This document shows, in pieces, positions 40,786 to 49,237 of a stretch of DNA of 53,935 bases (the first letter of the stretch is position 1; each line of letters begins with the position of its first letter). The stretch comes from Bradyrhizobium genosp. SA-3 (GTDB taxonomy: Bacteria; Pseudomonadota; Alphaproteobacteria; Rhizobiales; Xanthobacteraceae). The stretch is taken from contig NZ_PSRT01000053.1 in assembly GCF_004212635.1 (NCBI RefSeq), positions 1-53,935 on the forward strand, given 5' to 3'. The notes beneath the pieces were generated by a model. That model had not been told where the DNA came from, made no database searches, and was given only the letters and a program-made list of their open reading frames with translations. The translations under genes and the position numbers were made by a program.

Positions 40786-41734
40786 TGCTCTCTCCCTGCT
40801 GCCATTTGCGGCGCGCCAGGCCGAAATAGGAGAACAGCGTCGCGAACACCAGGAACGGGATCATCGACACCGCGATCGCGGCGCCTTCGCCGAGCTCGCC
40901 GCCGGCGATGCCGCGCTGGAAGGCCAGCGTTGCCAGCAGATGAGTCGAGTTGCCGGGCCCGCCACGGGTGATGGCGTAGACCAGCTGGAAGTCGGTGAAG
41001 GTGAAGATGATCGAGAAGGTCATGACGATGGCGAGGATCGGCATCATCATCGGGAAGGTGATGTAGCGGAAGCGCTGCCAGGCGCTGGCGCCGTCGAGCA
41101 TCGCAGCCTCGTAGAGCGAGGGCGAGATGGTCTGAAGCCCCGCCAGCAGCGAGATCGCGACGAAGGGAATGCCGCGCCAGATATTGGCGGCGATCAGCGA
41201 GAAGCGCGCCGGCCAGGGCGAGCCGAGGAAGTCGACATTGCTGTCGCGCCAATGCAGCACGTCGACCAGCAGGTAGGAGATGATCGAGAATTGAGGATCG
41301 TAGATCCACCAGAACGCCAGCGCCGACAGCACGGTCGGCACGATCCAGGGCAGCAGGATGATCGCACGCAGCACGCTCTTGAAAGGAAAATGGTTGTTGA
41401 GCAGCAGCGCCAGCCAGAAGCCGAGTGCGAATTTCCCGAACGTCGCGATGCCCGTGTAGACCACGCTGTAGAACACTGCGTTCCACCAAAGCGAATCGGT
41501 GAGTAGATACTGAAAATTCTCGAAGCCGACGTAGATGCCACGCCGGCCGATCGTGGTGTCGGTGAAGGCGAGCCAGACGCCGAGGCCGAGCGGATAGGTC
41601 AGGAAGACCGCGAGCAGCCCGATCGCAGGCGCCAGACACATCACGATCAGGAACGGCTTGTAGTCGAACAGGCGTACCAGCCAGTTCGGCTGCAGCTGGG
41701 CCAGGGCAGGGGAAGAGAGGGTGGTCACGGACAT
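40778..41734 (-). CDS. Carbohydrate ABC transporter permease (MalF type), second system
   Basis: A 318-residue permease with six membrane helices (first MCLAPAIGLLAVFLTYPLGL). The EAA loop is YEAAMLDGASAWQRFRYITF, followed by PMMMPILAIVM. It forms the channel with the MalG-type partner. It is separated from its binding-protein gene by 135 bp holding a dispersed palindromic repeat, the same family as at the end of the potC gene. Substrate unknown. Confidence 0.9.
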   Translation of the reverse strand: MSVTTLSSPALAQLQPNWLVRLFDYKPFLIVMCLAPAIGLLAVFLTYPLGLGVWLAFTDTTIGRRGIYVGFENFQYLLTDSLWWNAVFYSVVYTGIATFGKFALGFWLALLLNNHFPFKSVLRAIILLPWIVPTVLSALAFWWIYDPQFSIISYLLVDVLHWRDSNVDFLGSPWPARFSLIAANIWRGIPFVAISLLAGLQTISPSLYEAAMLDGASAWQRFRYITFPMMMPILAIVMTFSIIFTFTDFQLVYAITRGGPGNSTHLLATLAFQRGIAGGELGEGAAIAVSMIPFLVFATLFSYFGLARRKWQQGESND

Positions 41735-41769
41735 CAGCTCGTTGTCCCGTCTGTGAAAGTCACTCCACC

Positions 41770-41853
41770 GTCATTGCGAGCGAAGCGAAGCAATCCAGTC
41801 TGTCTCCGCGGCTACAGTCTGGATTGCTTCGTCGCTTCGCTCCTCGCAATGAC
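41770..41853. repeat. Palindromic repeat, GTCATTGCGAG family, copy 2
   Basis: 84 bp with the same ends as copy 1 at 15160: GTCATTGCGAGCGAAGCGAA to CAATCCAG, a short different centre, then CTGGATTGCTTCG to CTCGCAATGAC. Unlike copy 1, it sits inside an operon, between the binding-protein and permease genes, where as RNA it would form a stem between the two coding parts. Confidence 0.85.
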
Positions 41854-41869
41854 GGACACTCAGTCCGTG

Positions 41870-43219
41870 CTACCGGCCTTGCCGCCGGAAGTACCGCTTG
41901 CAGCGCTGCTCGGCTTCGGCGGCAGCGGCCTCCGGCGTGGCAGCGCCGGTGGCAACGGACGAGAACATCTGGATCAGCACGTAGTCTGCGCTGACGGCAC
42001 CCGTCGCCGTCGAGATCGGGCCCTTGTAGCCGTCATAATAGGTGCTGTTCATGGTGTCCTTGAACAGCTTCACCTTGGGATCCTGCGACCACACGGCGGC
42101 CTCGGCATAGGCGGCCAGCGGCTGTGACCAATAGCCGGAGTTGGCATTGAGCCACGGCTCGTACTGGTCTTTTTCAAGCATGTATTGCAGGAATGCCTTT
42201 GCCGCGTTGGGGTACTGGCTGTGCTTGAACAACATGGCGTTCAGCGTCAGGCCCGCCATCGGCGAAACCTTGGCCAGGCCCTTCGGCAGCAACTGATGTT
42301 CGCTGTCCTCGGCGATTGCCTTGGTCGCGGGGTCGTTCTTCAACGAGAAGTACAGCGAGACGCCGTTCGCGGTCAGGGAAATCTCCTGCGAGGAGTAGGC
42401 GCGGTTGTTGCTGACGTCGTTCCACGACGTCGTGCCGGCGATGAAGGTCGGGTAGAGCTGCTTGACCCAGTTCAGCGCGGCAATGGTCTCCTTGCTGTTG
42501 ATGACGACGTTGCCGTCCTCGTCGAGCAGGGAGCCGTTGTGCGACCACAGAGCCCAGTTCGCAAAACCGTTGCCGTCGCCCTTGGCGTTGCCGAGCGCGA
42601 AGCCGGCCGGCTTGCCGGCCTTGTGCAGCTTCTGGCAGAGGTCGAGGATGCCGGCATGGTCTTCCGGCACCTTGTCGAAACCGACCGATTGCAGGATCGA
42701 CTTGCGGTAGATCAGAGGACCGGCAGTGGCGCCGAACGGCAGCCCGATCCAGGCGTCGCTCTTGTTCTTCTTGCCGTAGCGCTGCGCCAGCGGCAGCCAG
42801 CCGCCATAACGCTTGCCGAGATAGTCGGCGACATCAGTCAGCTCGATCAGCTTGTCGATATAGATGTGCGGAGCATCGGAGAAGCCGATGATGATGTCGG
42901 GGCCGGCGCCGGAATTCGAGGTCACCGCGGTCTGCTGGTTGATGTCTTCCCAGCCGACGAAGTCGACCTTGACCTCGACCCCGGTCCCCTTGGTGAATTT
43001 TGCCGCATTGGCGCGGAACACGTCCTCGTCGGCCTGGACGAAACGCACCGGGCGCAGCATGCGCAAGGATGCGCCTTTCTCGATGTCGCGCTTGGGCGCC
43101 GCCACATCGGCGGCCTTGATGGTGGATTGCGTTGTTTGCGCTGCAGCACCAGTGGCCGCGAGCGTTGCAGCGGACAGGCCCAGCGCCAAGGCATCACGAC
43201 GCGTGATGTCGTTCCTCAT
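41870..43219 (-). CDS. Sugar ABC transporter substrate-binding protein, second system
   Basis: A 449-residue periplasmic protein with a twin-arginine signal (DITRRDALALGLSAATLAAT), so it is probably exported folded. SBP_bac_1 layout: LRMLRPVRFVQADEDVFR, VEVKVDFVGWEDINQQTA, then GAGPDIIIGFSDAPHIYIDK and the usual Trp-rich second lobe. GGAGG precedes ATG 43219. It lies between a 2-hydroxyacid dehydrogenase gene (84 bp upstream) and the permeases. A sugar-acid or polyol ligand would fit that neighbour, but this is inference. Confidence 0.88.
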   Translation of the reverse strand: MRNDITRRDALALGLSAATLAATGAAAQTTQSTIKAADVAAPKRDIEKGASLRMLRPVRFVQADEDVFRANAAKFTKGTGVEVKVDFVGWEDINQQTAVTSNSGAGPDIIIGFSDAPHIYIDKLIELTDVADYLGKRYGGWLPLAQRYGKKNKSDAWIGLPFGATAGPLIYRKSILQSVGFDKVPEDHAGILDLCQKLHKAGKPAGFALGNAKGDGNGFANWALWSHNGSLLDEDGNVVINSKETIAALNWVKQLYPTFIAGTTSWNDVSNNRAYSSQEISLTANGVSLYFSLKNDPATKAIAEDSEHQLLPKGLAKVSPMAGLTLNAMLFKHSQYPNAAKAFLQYMLEKDQYEPWLNANSGYWSQPLAAYAEAAVWSQDPKVKLFKDTMNSTYYDGYKGPISTATGAVSADYVLIQMFSSVATGAATPEAAAAEAEQRCKRYFRRQGR

Positions 43220-43303
43220 CAGTTCCTCCCTAAATGTCTCCCTTCCCGGCGTTGATCGCCGGTGAAGGGCCGTTTCGGTCTTTGACGCGTTTGCGCCGGC
43301 CGC

Positions 43304-44347
43304 CTAGCTGTTCGGTCCGCGATCCATGCTGACGGGCTGCCAGCGACGGAGCGCAGTGCTTTGCAGCACCGACGGATTGACGCAGCTTACCGGCCACATG
43401 CCCTGAAGCACCAGTGACAATTCGTAGCCCACACGGCGCTTGCGCGCCTCGTCGAACCGTGCCGAGGCCGAAGCGACGTGGGCGGTCAGGGTCACATTCT
43501 CCATGCCGAGCAGCGGATTGTTATGCGAGGGCGGTTCCTTCTCCAGCACGTCGAGGGCGGCATGCGCGATCCAGCCTTCTTGCAGCGCCTTGATCAGGCT
43601 CTCCTCGTCCACCGTGGCACCGCGCCCGGTGTTGATGAAGATCGAGCCCTTCTTCATCTGCCGGAAGTGCTTCTCGGTGAGCATATGATGCACCTCGGGC
43701 CGGGCGGGGGCGTGCATCGAGACGAAGTCGGATTGCGACAGCACCTCGTTCAGCGTCGCCGGGATCACGCCGTGGTCGTACATCAGGGTTTCCTGGATGA
43801 AGGGATCATAGGCCATCATGCGCAGGCCGAACGGGGCTGCGCGTTTCGCAACCGCTCGCGCCACGCGGCCGAACGAGATGAAGCCGAGCGTCTGGCCCAT
43901 TAGCCTCGGGATCTTGAGCAGCGCCGGCCGGCCCTCGGCCCAGCGACCGTCGCGCACCATGCGGTCCTGCTCGACCAGGCGGCGGAAGCCGGCGAGCAGC
44001 AGCATCATGGCGTGGTCGGCGACCTCCTCGATGAAAGTATCGGGGATGTTGGTGACGGGAATGCCGCGGGCGGTGGCGGCCTTGACGTCGACGCTGTCGA
44101 CACCGACCGAGCCGAGCGTGATGACCTTGCAGCTCTCCAACGCGTCGATGATGGTCTTGGAGATCGGAATGCCCTTGGCATAGATGGCGTCGGCATTCTT
44201 TGCGGCGGCGATGAAGCCGGCCTCGTCGGCGGGCGCTTCGACGATCTCGGCATCGATCGGATCGAGCGCCTCGCGCTCATAGGAGTAATCGCTGCCCGCG
44301 ACCGTGAAGCTCGCGCCCTTCGGCGTCACCACCCTGTATTTCGGCAT
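43304..44347 (-). CDS. D-isomer-specific 2-hydroxyacid dehydrogenase family protein
   Basis: A 347-residue NAD(P)-dependent enzyme. The catalytic trio is visible: Arg in ITLGSVGVDSVDVKAATARG context with INTGRGATVDEESL, Glu in ALDVLEKEPP, and His in LTAHVASAS. The nucleotide-binding loop departs from GxGxxG: LGFISFGRVARAVAKR has Ser for the second Gly and Ala in place of the usual following Gly. It probably interconverts a 2-hydroxy acid and a 2-oxo acid, perhaps derived from the sugar imported by the ABC system downstream. GGGAGC precedes the ATG. Confidence 0.85.
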   Translation of the reverse strand: MPKYRVVTPKGASFTVAGSDYSYEREALDPIDAEIVEAPADEAGFIAAAKNADAIYAKGIPISKTIIDALESCKVITLGSVGVDSVDVKAATARGIPVTNIPDTFIEEVADHAMMLLLAGFRRLVEQDRMVRDGRWAEGRPALLKIPRLMGQTLGFISFGRVARAVAKRAAPFGLRMMAYDPFIQETLMYDHGVIPATLNEVLSQSDFVSMHAPARPEVHHMLTEKHFRQMKKGSIFINTGRGATVDEESLIKALQEGWIAHAALDVLEKEPPSHNNPLLGMENVTLTAHVASASARFDEARKRRVGYELSLVLQGMWPVSCVNPSVLQSTALRRWQPVSMDRGPNS

Positions 44348-44478
44348 TTTCTGCTCCCGATTTGGTTTCTTGTTGTGACCCGCCTTCGTGGCTGGCCTTT
44401 GCGTCTTTTACGCGAAATCGATGCGGTCGCGTACAATTCCCGGTTGTCGGCGTGGAGATAAATTGCCGGTTTTTGCGG

Positions 44479-44507
44479 CTCCGTACGGGCTTCTACGGAG
44501 GCCCGTA
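44479..44507 (+). promoter_or_regulatory. Overlapping alternative hairpins upstream of the chemoreceptor
   Basis: Stem A: CTCCGTA (44479-44485) with TACGGAG (44494-44500). Stem B: TACGGGC (44484-44490) with GCCCGTA (44501-44507). The two overlap, so only one can form at a time. They lie 92 bp before the GTG start. The region around is AT-richer than its surroundings and probably includes the promoter. Confidence 0.45.
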
Positions 44508-44598
44508 AGTAACTTGATAAGGCCTCACACATAAAAGTTGATTCGATTTTGATCGATCTGGTCGCGTGCCCGTATCCCATTGTTGCCGGAGCCATCCC

Positions 44599-46284
44599 GT
44601 GAAATTGAGCAATCTGAAGATCGCCCCGAAGCTCGGCATTCTCGTCGGCGTCACCTTGTTCGGCCTGTGCATCTCCGGTGTCCTTGCCGGCTACCTGATG
44701 AAGCGCGAGATGGTGAACGCGCGCATCGACCAGACCAAGGCGATCGTCGAGCTGGCCCGCAACTACGCGGCCACGCTGGTGAAGCGGGTCAATGCCGGCG
44801 AGTTGACCAAGGACGCCGCGCTCGCCGAGCTGCGCCGCTACGGCAATGCGATGACCTACGACAAGGGCTCCGGCTATCTGTTCGGCACCACCTATGATGG
44901 CATCACGCAGCTCGCGCCCGATCCGAAGCAGATCGGCGCCAACCGCATGGATGTGGAGACCAACGGTCGGAAGCTGTCCCGCGAGATCATGGATGGGGTC
45001 AAGGCGAACGGCGAGACCCTGCTGTTCTACGAATATGTGAAGCCCGGTCAGGCAAAGCCGATCCGCAAGCTCGGCTACGCCGTCGCAGTGCCCGGCTTCG
45101 AGATGTATCTCGGCACAGGCGCCTATCTCGAGGACATCGACGAGAAGATGGGCCCGGTCTACTGGCTGCTCGGCTTCGCCATGCTCGGCATCGTCATCGT
45201 TGCGGGTAGCGTCGCCTGGCTGATCGGCCGCAGCATCAGCCGCCCGCTCGCGCTGCTCGGGACCCGCATGAAGGAGCTGGCCGACGGCAAGCTCGAGGGC
45301 GACATCTCGGGTGTCGGCCGCGGCGACGAGGTCGGCGCGATGGCGTCGACCGTGCAGATCTTCAAGGACAACGCCGTCCGCATCCGCGACCTCGAGAAGA
45401 CCGAGGCCGATGCCAAGGAGCGTGCCGCGGCGGAACGTCGCAGCGCGATGGAAGACATCGCCAACGACTTTGAACGCAGCGTCAACGGCATCGTCCGCTC
45501 GGTCTCCTCAGCCGCGGCCGGCATGCAGAGCACGGCGCAGTCGATGACCGCGACCGCGAGCGACGCCTCCTCGCGTGCCGCAACGGTCGGCGCTGCCTCG
45601 CAAAAGGCCTCCGGCAATGTCGGCACGGTTGCCGCGGCCGCCGAAGAGCTGTCGAGCTCGGTTGCGGAAATCTCCCGCCAGGTCACCCGCTCGACCGAAG
45701 TCGCGGGCCGCGCCGTCAGCGACGCAGAGCGGACCAACGCCACCGTGCAGGTGCTCTCGACCGGCGCCGAGAAGATCGGCGAGGTGGTCAAGCTGATCCA
45801 TTCGATCGCCGCGCAGACCAACCTGCTCGCGCTCAACGCCACCATCGAGGCGGCACGCGCCGGTGAATCCGGCCGCGGTTTCGCGGTCGTCGCCTCCGAG
45901 GTCAAGGCGCTCGCCAACCAGACCGCGCAGGCGACCGAGGAGATCTCCGCGCAGGTCGCGGCGATGCAGACCTCGACCAGCGACGCGGTCACGGCCATCT
46001 CCGGCATCACCCAGACCATCGCCGAGATGAGCGAGATCACCGCCGGCATTTCCGCTTCGATCGAGCAGCAGGGCGAAGCGACCCGCGAGATCGCCCGCAA
46101 CATCCAGTCGGTCGCGGCCGGCTCGAGCGAGATCAACGCCCATATCGGCAGCGTCACCTCGGCCGCGGAAGCGACCGGCAGTGCGGCCACCGACGTGCTC
46201 TCCAACGCCCGCGAGCTGGACAACCAGTCCGGCGCGCTGCGCAGCGCCGTCGACGGCTTCCTCGCCAAGGTCCGCGCGGCGTAA
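44599..46284 (+). CDS. Methyl-accepting chemotaxis protein (sCache-HAMP)
   Basis: A 561-residue chemoreceptor. The first membrane helix is at about 12-32 and the periplasmic sCache_2-type sensor at about 35-185 (YDKGSGYLFGTTYDGITQLA, then YEYVKPGQAKPIRKLGYAVA). The second helix is at about 188-208 (LLGFAMLGIVIVAGSVAWLI), followed by HAMP and the signalling domain with the hairpin tip IAAQTNLLALNATIEAARAG and ESGRGFAVVASEVKALA. It signals to CheA/CheW in response to a small ligand, often a carboxylate for this sensor type. GTG 44599 with GGAG at 44588-44591 is preferred over GTG 44566. Confidence 0.93.
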   Translation: MKLSNLKIAPKLGILVGVTLFGLCISGVLAGYLMKREMVNARIDQTKAIVELARNYAATLVKRVNAGELTKDAALAELRRYGNAMTYDKGSGYLFGTTYDGITQLAPDPKQIGANRMDVETNGRKLSREIMDGVKANGETLLFYEYVKPGQAKPIRKLGYAVAVPGFEMYLGTGAYLEDIDEKMGPVYWLLGFAMLGIVIVAGSVAWLIGRSISRPLALLGTRMKELADGKLEGDISGVGRGDEVGAMASTVQIFKDNAVRIRDLEKTEADAKERAAAERRSAMEDIANDFERSVNGIVRSVSSAAAGMQSTAQSMTATASDASSRAATVGAASQKASGNVGTVAAAAEELSSSVAEISRQVTRSTEVAGRAVSDAERTNATVQVLSTGAEKIGEVVKLIHSIAAQTNLLALNATIEAARAGESGRGFAVVASEVKALANQTAQATEEISAQVAAMQTSTSDAVTAISGITQTIAEMSEITAGISASIEQQGEATREIARNIQSVAAGSSEINAHIGSVTSAAEATGSAATDVLSNARELDNQSGALRSAVDGFLAKVRAA

Positions 46285-46300
46285 GGCGGAACGCTCGAAA

Positions 46301-46398
46301 TCGTAGGGTGGGCAAAGGCGCGCAAGCGCCGTGCCCACCTTTTTCTTTCGAGCTTGTCGAAGTGTCGGTGGGCACGCTTCGCTTTGCCCACCCTACGA
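46301..46398. repeat. Palindromic repeat, TCGTAGGGTGGGC family
   Basis: 98 bp with a perfect 17-bp outer stem (TCGTAGGGTGGGCAAAG 46301-46317 and its complement at 46382-46398) and an inner 9-bp stem GTGCCCACC/GGTGGGCAC (46331-46339 with 46367-46375). It directly follows the chemoreceptor gene and abuts another repeat family at 46401. Confidence 0.85.
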
Positions 46399-46400
46399 TG

Positions 46401-46530
46401 TCTCGTGCCCCGGACGCAGCGCAGCGCTTCTTTAGCGGTGCGCTGCAGAGCCGGGGCCCATGCTCGCGGCAATCTGGGTCCCGGCTCTGCGTCGCGTCAT
46501 TTCATGCCGCGCCGCGTCCGGGACACGAGA
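46401..46530. repeat. Palindromic repeat, TCTCGTGCCC family, copy 1
   Basis: 130 bp beginning TCTCGTGCCCCGGACGCAGC and ending GTCCGGGACACGAGA, with inner stems around CCGGGGCCCATGCTCGCGGC and GGGTCCCGGCTCTGC. It ends 6 bp from the tctC stop. A copy in the same orientation lies on the other side of tctC (47595-47720), sharing the ends and the CCGGGGCCCATGCTCGCGGC core. Confidence 0.82.
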
Positions 46531-46535
46531 CCGTT

Positions 46536-47513
46536 CTACTGCTTCTCGATCTTCGCGTTCGTGATCAGTTTCTCCCACAGCACGAGCTGCTCGTTCACGA
46601 AGCTGCCAAGCTGCTCCGGCGTGCCGGAGAAGGCGTCCATGCCGAGGGTGGCGAGCTTGGCTTTGATCTCCGGATTCTCGACGATCTTCCTGATCTCGGC
46701 GTTGAGCCGCGTCACGATCTCCTTCGGCATGCCGGCCGGGCCGAAATAGCCCTGCCATGACGAGATGTCGAAGTCGGGCACGCCGGCCTCCTGCATCGAG
46801 GGCAGATGCGGCACCAGCGGTGAGCGCTCCTTGGTGGTAACCGCGAGCGCGCGCAGCGCGTTGCCGTTGACATGCGGCAGGCCGGTCAGGATGTCGACGA
46901 ACATCATCGAGACGCGGCCGCCCATGACGTCGTTGAGCGCCGGCGGCGAGCTCTTGTAGGGCACGTGCAACAGGTCGAGCCCGGCATTGTGCGCAAAGGT
47001 CGCGCCCGACACGATCGCCGAGGACGAGCCCGAGGCATAACTCAGCTTGCCCGGATTGGCCTTGCCATAGGCGACCAGCTCGCCGACGGTCTTGGCCGAT
47101 ACTTCCGGATTGATGACCAGCATGAAGGGCAAATCGCCGGTGCGCGCGATCGGCGTGAAATCCTTGACCGGATCGTAAGTGAGGCTCTTGAGCAGGAAGG
47201 GATTGGCCGAATGCGTGGTGTTGGTCGTCACCAGCAGCGTGTAGCCGTCGGGCGCGGCGCGCGCGACATAGGTCGCGGCGAGCATGCCGTTGGCGCCCGC
47301 CTTGTTCTCGATCACGATGCCGACGCCGAGCGCCTGCGACAGATGCTGCGAGATCAGCCGCGTCGTGGTGTCGGTGCCGCTGCCGGCCGCAAACGGCAGC
47401 ACCAGCGTGATGTTGCGGCTCGGATAATTGTCGGCCTGGGCGGTGGACGTGGCGGCAAGGCACAGTGCGGCCGCGCCGATGGCACGCAAGTTTCGAATCA
47501 ACGCTGAAATCAT
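46536..47513 (-). CDS. Tripartite tricarboxylate transporter binding protein (TctC/Bug family)
   Basis: A 325-residue periplasmic protein with signal peptide LRAIGAAALCLAATSTAQAD. Bug-family marks: YPSRNITLVLPFAAGSGTDT near the N-terminus, NKAGANGMLAATYVARAAPD, DFTPIARTGDLPFMLVINP and MQEAGVPDFDISSWQGYFGP. TctC proteins bind carboxylates for TctAB transporters, but no tctA or tctB is near, so it is an orphan, as is common in this family. The gene is bracketed by two direct copies of the same repeat and may have moved as a unit. Ligand unknown. Confidence 0.88.
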   Translation of the reverse strand: MISALIRNLRAIGAAALCLAATSTAQADNYPSRNITLVLPFAAGSGTDTTTRLISQHLSQALGVGIVIENKAGANGMLAATYVARAAPDGYTLLVTTNTTHSANPFLLKSLTYDPVKDFTPIARTGDLPFMLVINPEVSAKTVGELVAYGKANPGKLSYASGSSSAIVSGATFAHNAGLDLLHVPYKSSPPALNDVMGGRVSMMFVDILTGLPHVNGNALRALAVTTKERSPLVPHLPSMQEAGVPDFDISSWQGYFGPAGMPKEIVTRLNAEIRKIVENPEIKAKLATLGMDAFSGTPEQLGSFVNEQLVLWEKLITNAKIEKQ

Positions 47514-47594
47514 GTCTGAACGTTCCCTCTTTTTCGTTGGCCGGGAACCTAGCGTCTCCTCGTTGAAATCGGAAGACGTGAGTTTGTCGCCCAC

Positions 47595-47720
47595 TCTCGT
47601 GCCCCAGGCGCAGCGCAGCCGCAGTGATGCGCTGCTGAACCGGGGCCCATGCTCGCGGCACACTGGGTCCCGGCTCAGCGATGCATCGCTGACGCGCTGC
47701 ATCTTGTCCGGGACACGAGA
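47595..47720. repeat. Palindromic repeat, TCTCGTGCCC family, copy 2
   Basis: 126 bp, starting TCTCGTGCCCCAGGCGCAGC and ending TGTCCGGGACACGAGA, with the shared CCGGGGCCCATGCTCGCGGC core followed by CTGGGTCCCGGCTC. Same orientation as copy 1, on the upstream side of tctC. Confidence 0.82.
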
Positions 47721-47748
47721 TCCGGCGCGTGGAGTCCGCACCGCGGAA

Positions 47749-48684
47749 TTACTTCACCGCAGAACCCTGGCGCGAGGCGATCACGACGCCGGCGAGCACC
47801 AGCGCGTAGCCGATCAGGTGGAACGGCTGGAGCTTTTCGCCGAGCAGCAGGATCGCCAGCGCCGAGCCGAACACCGGCACCAGATGGAAGAACGGCGCGG
47901 CGCGGTTCGGGCCGATCAGCGCCACGCCGCGGTTGAAGAAGAGATAGGCCAGCGTCGAAGGAAAGATCAGGATGTAACCCAGCGTCGCCAGCGTCATCGT
48001 ATCGAGTTGCAGCACGCGGCCGCTTGCCGCCTCCCAGATCGCGGTTGGCAGCAGCATGGTCGCGCCGCAGCAGGTGGTGAAGGAGAGAAATGAGAGCTGG
48101 TGGATCTTCGGCCGCCGCGGGATGAAGGCGGAGTAGAGACCGAACGCCACCAGCGAGGAGGCGAACATGATGTCGCCCCTGTTGAAGCTGATGCTCGCGA
48201 GCGCGGCGAGATCGCCGCGCAGGATGATGATCAGCACGCCGGCAAGCGAGATCGCGATGCCGGCGAACTGCGCGCCGGTCAGCCGCACCCCGAACAGCAC
48301 CAGCGACCACAGCGCCACGAACAGCGGACCTGCCGACTGGATCAGCAGCGCATTCAGCGCTTCCGTGTATTGCATCGCCCAGTAGGATATCGCGTTGTTG
48401 AAGGCGAAGCCCACCAGCGACAGGAACAGCATCAGGCCCAGGCTGTTGCGCAAGGCGGGCCAGTCGCGCTTCAGATGCGGCCATGCGAATGGCAACAGGA
48501 TCAGGAATACGCCGAACCAGCGGATTGTGGTCACCGTCAGCGGCGGCACATGCGCACCGACATGGCGCGCGAGCACGATGTTGCCGGCCCAGAACAGCGA
48601 GCTCAGGCTCAGCAGCAGATAAGGCTGGTTGTTGAGCCAACTGGCCGGATTGGAGGCCGGTGGCGCGGGCGAAGCGATCGTCAT
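47749..48684 (-). CDS. EamA/DMT-family exporter, paralogue 1
   Basis: A 311-residue protein with ten membrane helices in two EamA halves. It starts NNQPYLLLSLSSLFWAGNIV; other marks are TTIRWFGVFLILLPFAW, QSAGPLFVALWSLVLFGVRL and FPSTLAYLFFNRGVALIGPN, then APFFHLVPVFGSALAILLLG. The family exports amino acids, purines or other metabolites; the substrate is unknown. A close paralogue is at 50963-51907. ATG 48684 lacks a clear ribosome-binding site. Confidence 0.86.
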   Translation of the reverse strand: MTIASPAPPASNPASWLNNQPYLLLSLSSLFWAGNIVLARHVGAHVPPLTVTTIRWFGVFLILLPFAWPHLKRDWPALRNSLGLMLFLSLVGFAFNNAISYWAMQYTEALNALLIQSAGPLFVALWSLVLFGVRLTGAQFAGIAISLAGVLIIILRGDLAALASISFNRGDIMFASSLVAFGLYSAFIPRRPKIHQLSFLSFTTCCGATMLLPTAIWEAASGRVLQLDTMTLATLGYILIFPSTLAYLFFNRGVALIGPNRAAPFFHLVPVFGSALAILLLGEKLQPFHLIGYALVLAGVVIASRQGSAVK

Positions 48685-48777
48685 TGGCGTCGGATACAAG
48701 CTTGCGCCGGATTGCCGTCGTGACACAAGCCACGCAGCCGCAATGCTACAATGCAGACATGAACCGGGGAGGCGCCT

Positions 48778-49176
48778 TTGGCGGTTAATATGTTGAACAT
48801 CGAGGGCCTGGAACGGCTCGATCCAAATGCGCCGGTGGTTATGCTGAACCTGATGCGCTTCCACGCGCGTTCGCGCGACGGCAACGGCTCCGGCTGGGAC
48901 GCTTATCTGCGCTACAGCGCGATCACCGTGCCGATGATCAAGGCGCGCGGCGGCACCTTGCTCTGGACCGGCGAAGCCAGGGCTGTCGCACTCGGACCGC
49001 AGAAGGGGAACGACTGGGATTTCGTCGCGCTGGTCTTCTATCCGTCGGTCACAGCCTTCCTCGACATGATGACATCGGAGGCCTACGAGACGCAGGCCGA
49101 CCCGCATCGCGTCAACGGCTGCGCCGAGCACGTCATCATTGCCACCAGCGAGGCGTACAGCAAGTTGAAGGCGTGA
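48778..49176 (+). CDS. DUF1330-like dimeric alpha-beta barrel protein
   Basis: A 132-residue soluble protein. VVMLNLMRFHARSRDGNGSG, then WDAYLRYSAITVPMIKARGG and DFVALVFYPSVTAFLDMMTS, match the DUF1330/EthD-like ferredoxin-fold pattern. Function unknown. A TTG start at 48778 is chosen because GGGGAGG lies five bases before it; ATG 48790 is the alternative. It is divergent from the EamA gene. Confidence 0.72.
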   Translation: MAVNMLNIEGLERLDPNAPVVMLNLMRFHARSRDGNGSGWDAYLRYSAITVPMIKARGGTLLWTGEARAVALGPQKGNDWDFVALVFYPSVTAFLDMMTSEAYETQADPHRVNGCAEHVIIATSEAYSKLKA

Positions 49177-49237
49177 TCGTGCGCGGGCGGGGCTGCCTTC
49201 ACAAGGAGAAGAAACAAGACGCCATCGGGGGCAGTGC

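Noticed and set aside
46401..47720. Possible insertion sequence around tctC
   Set aside because: The flanking units are direct, not inverted, copies, and there is no transposase gene; treated as repeat-bracketed cargo only.
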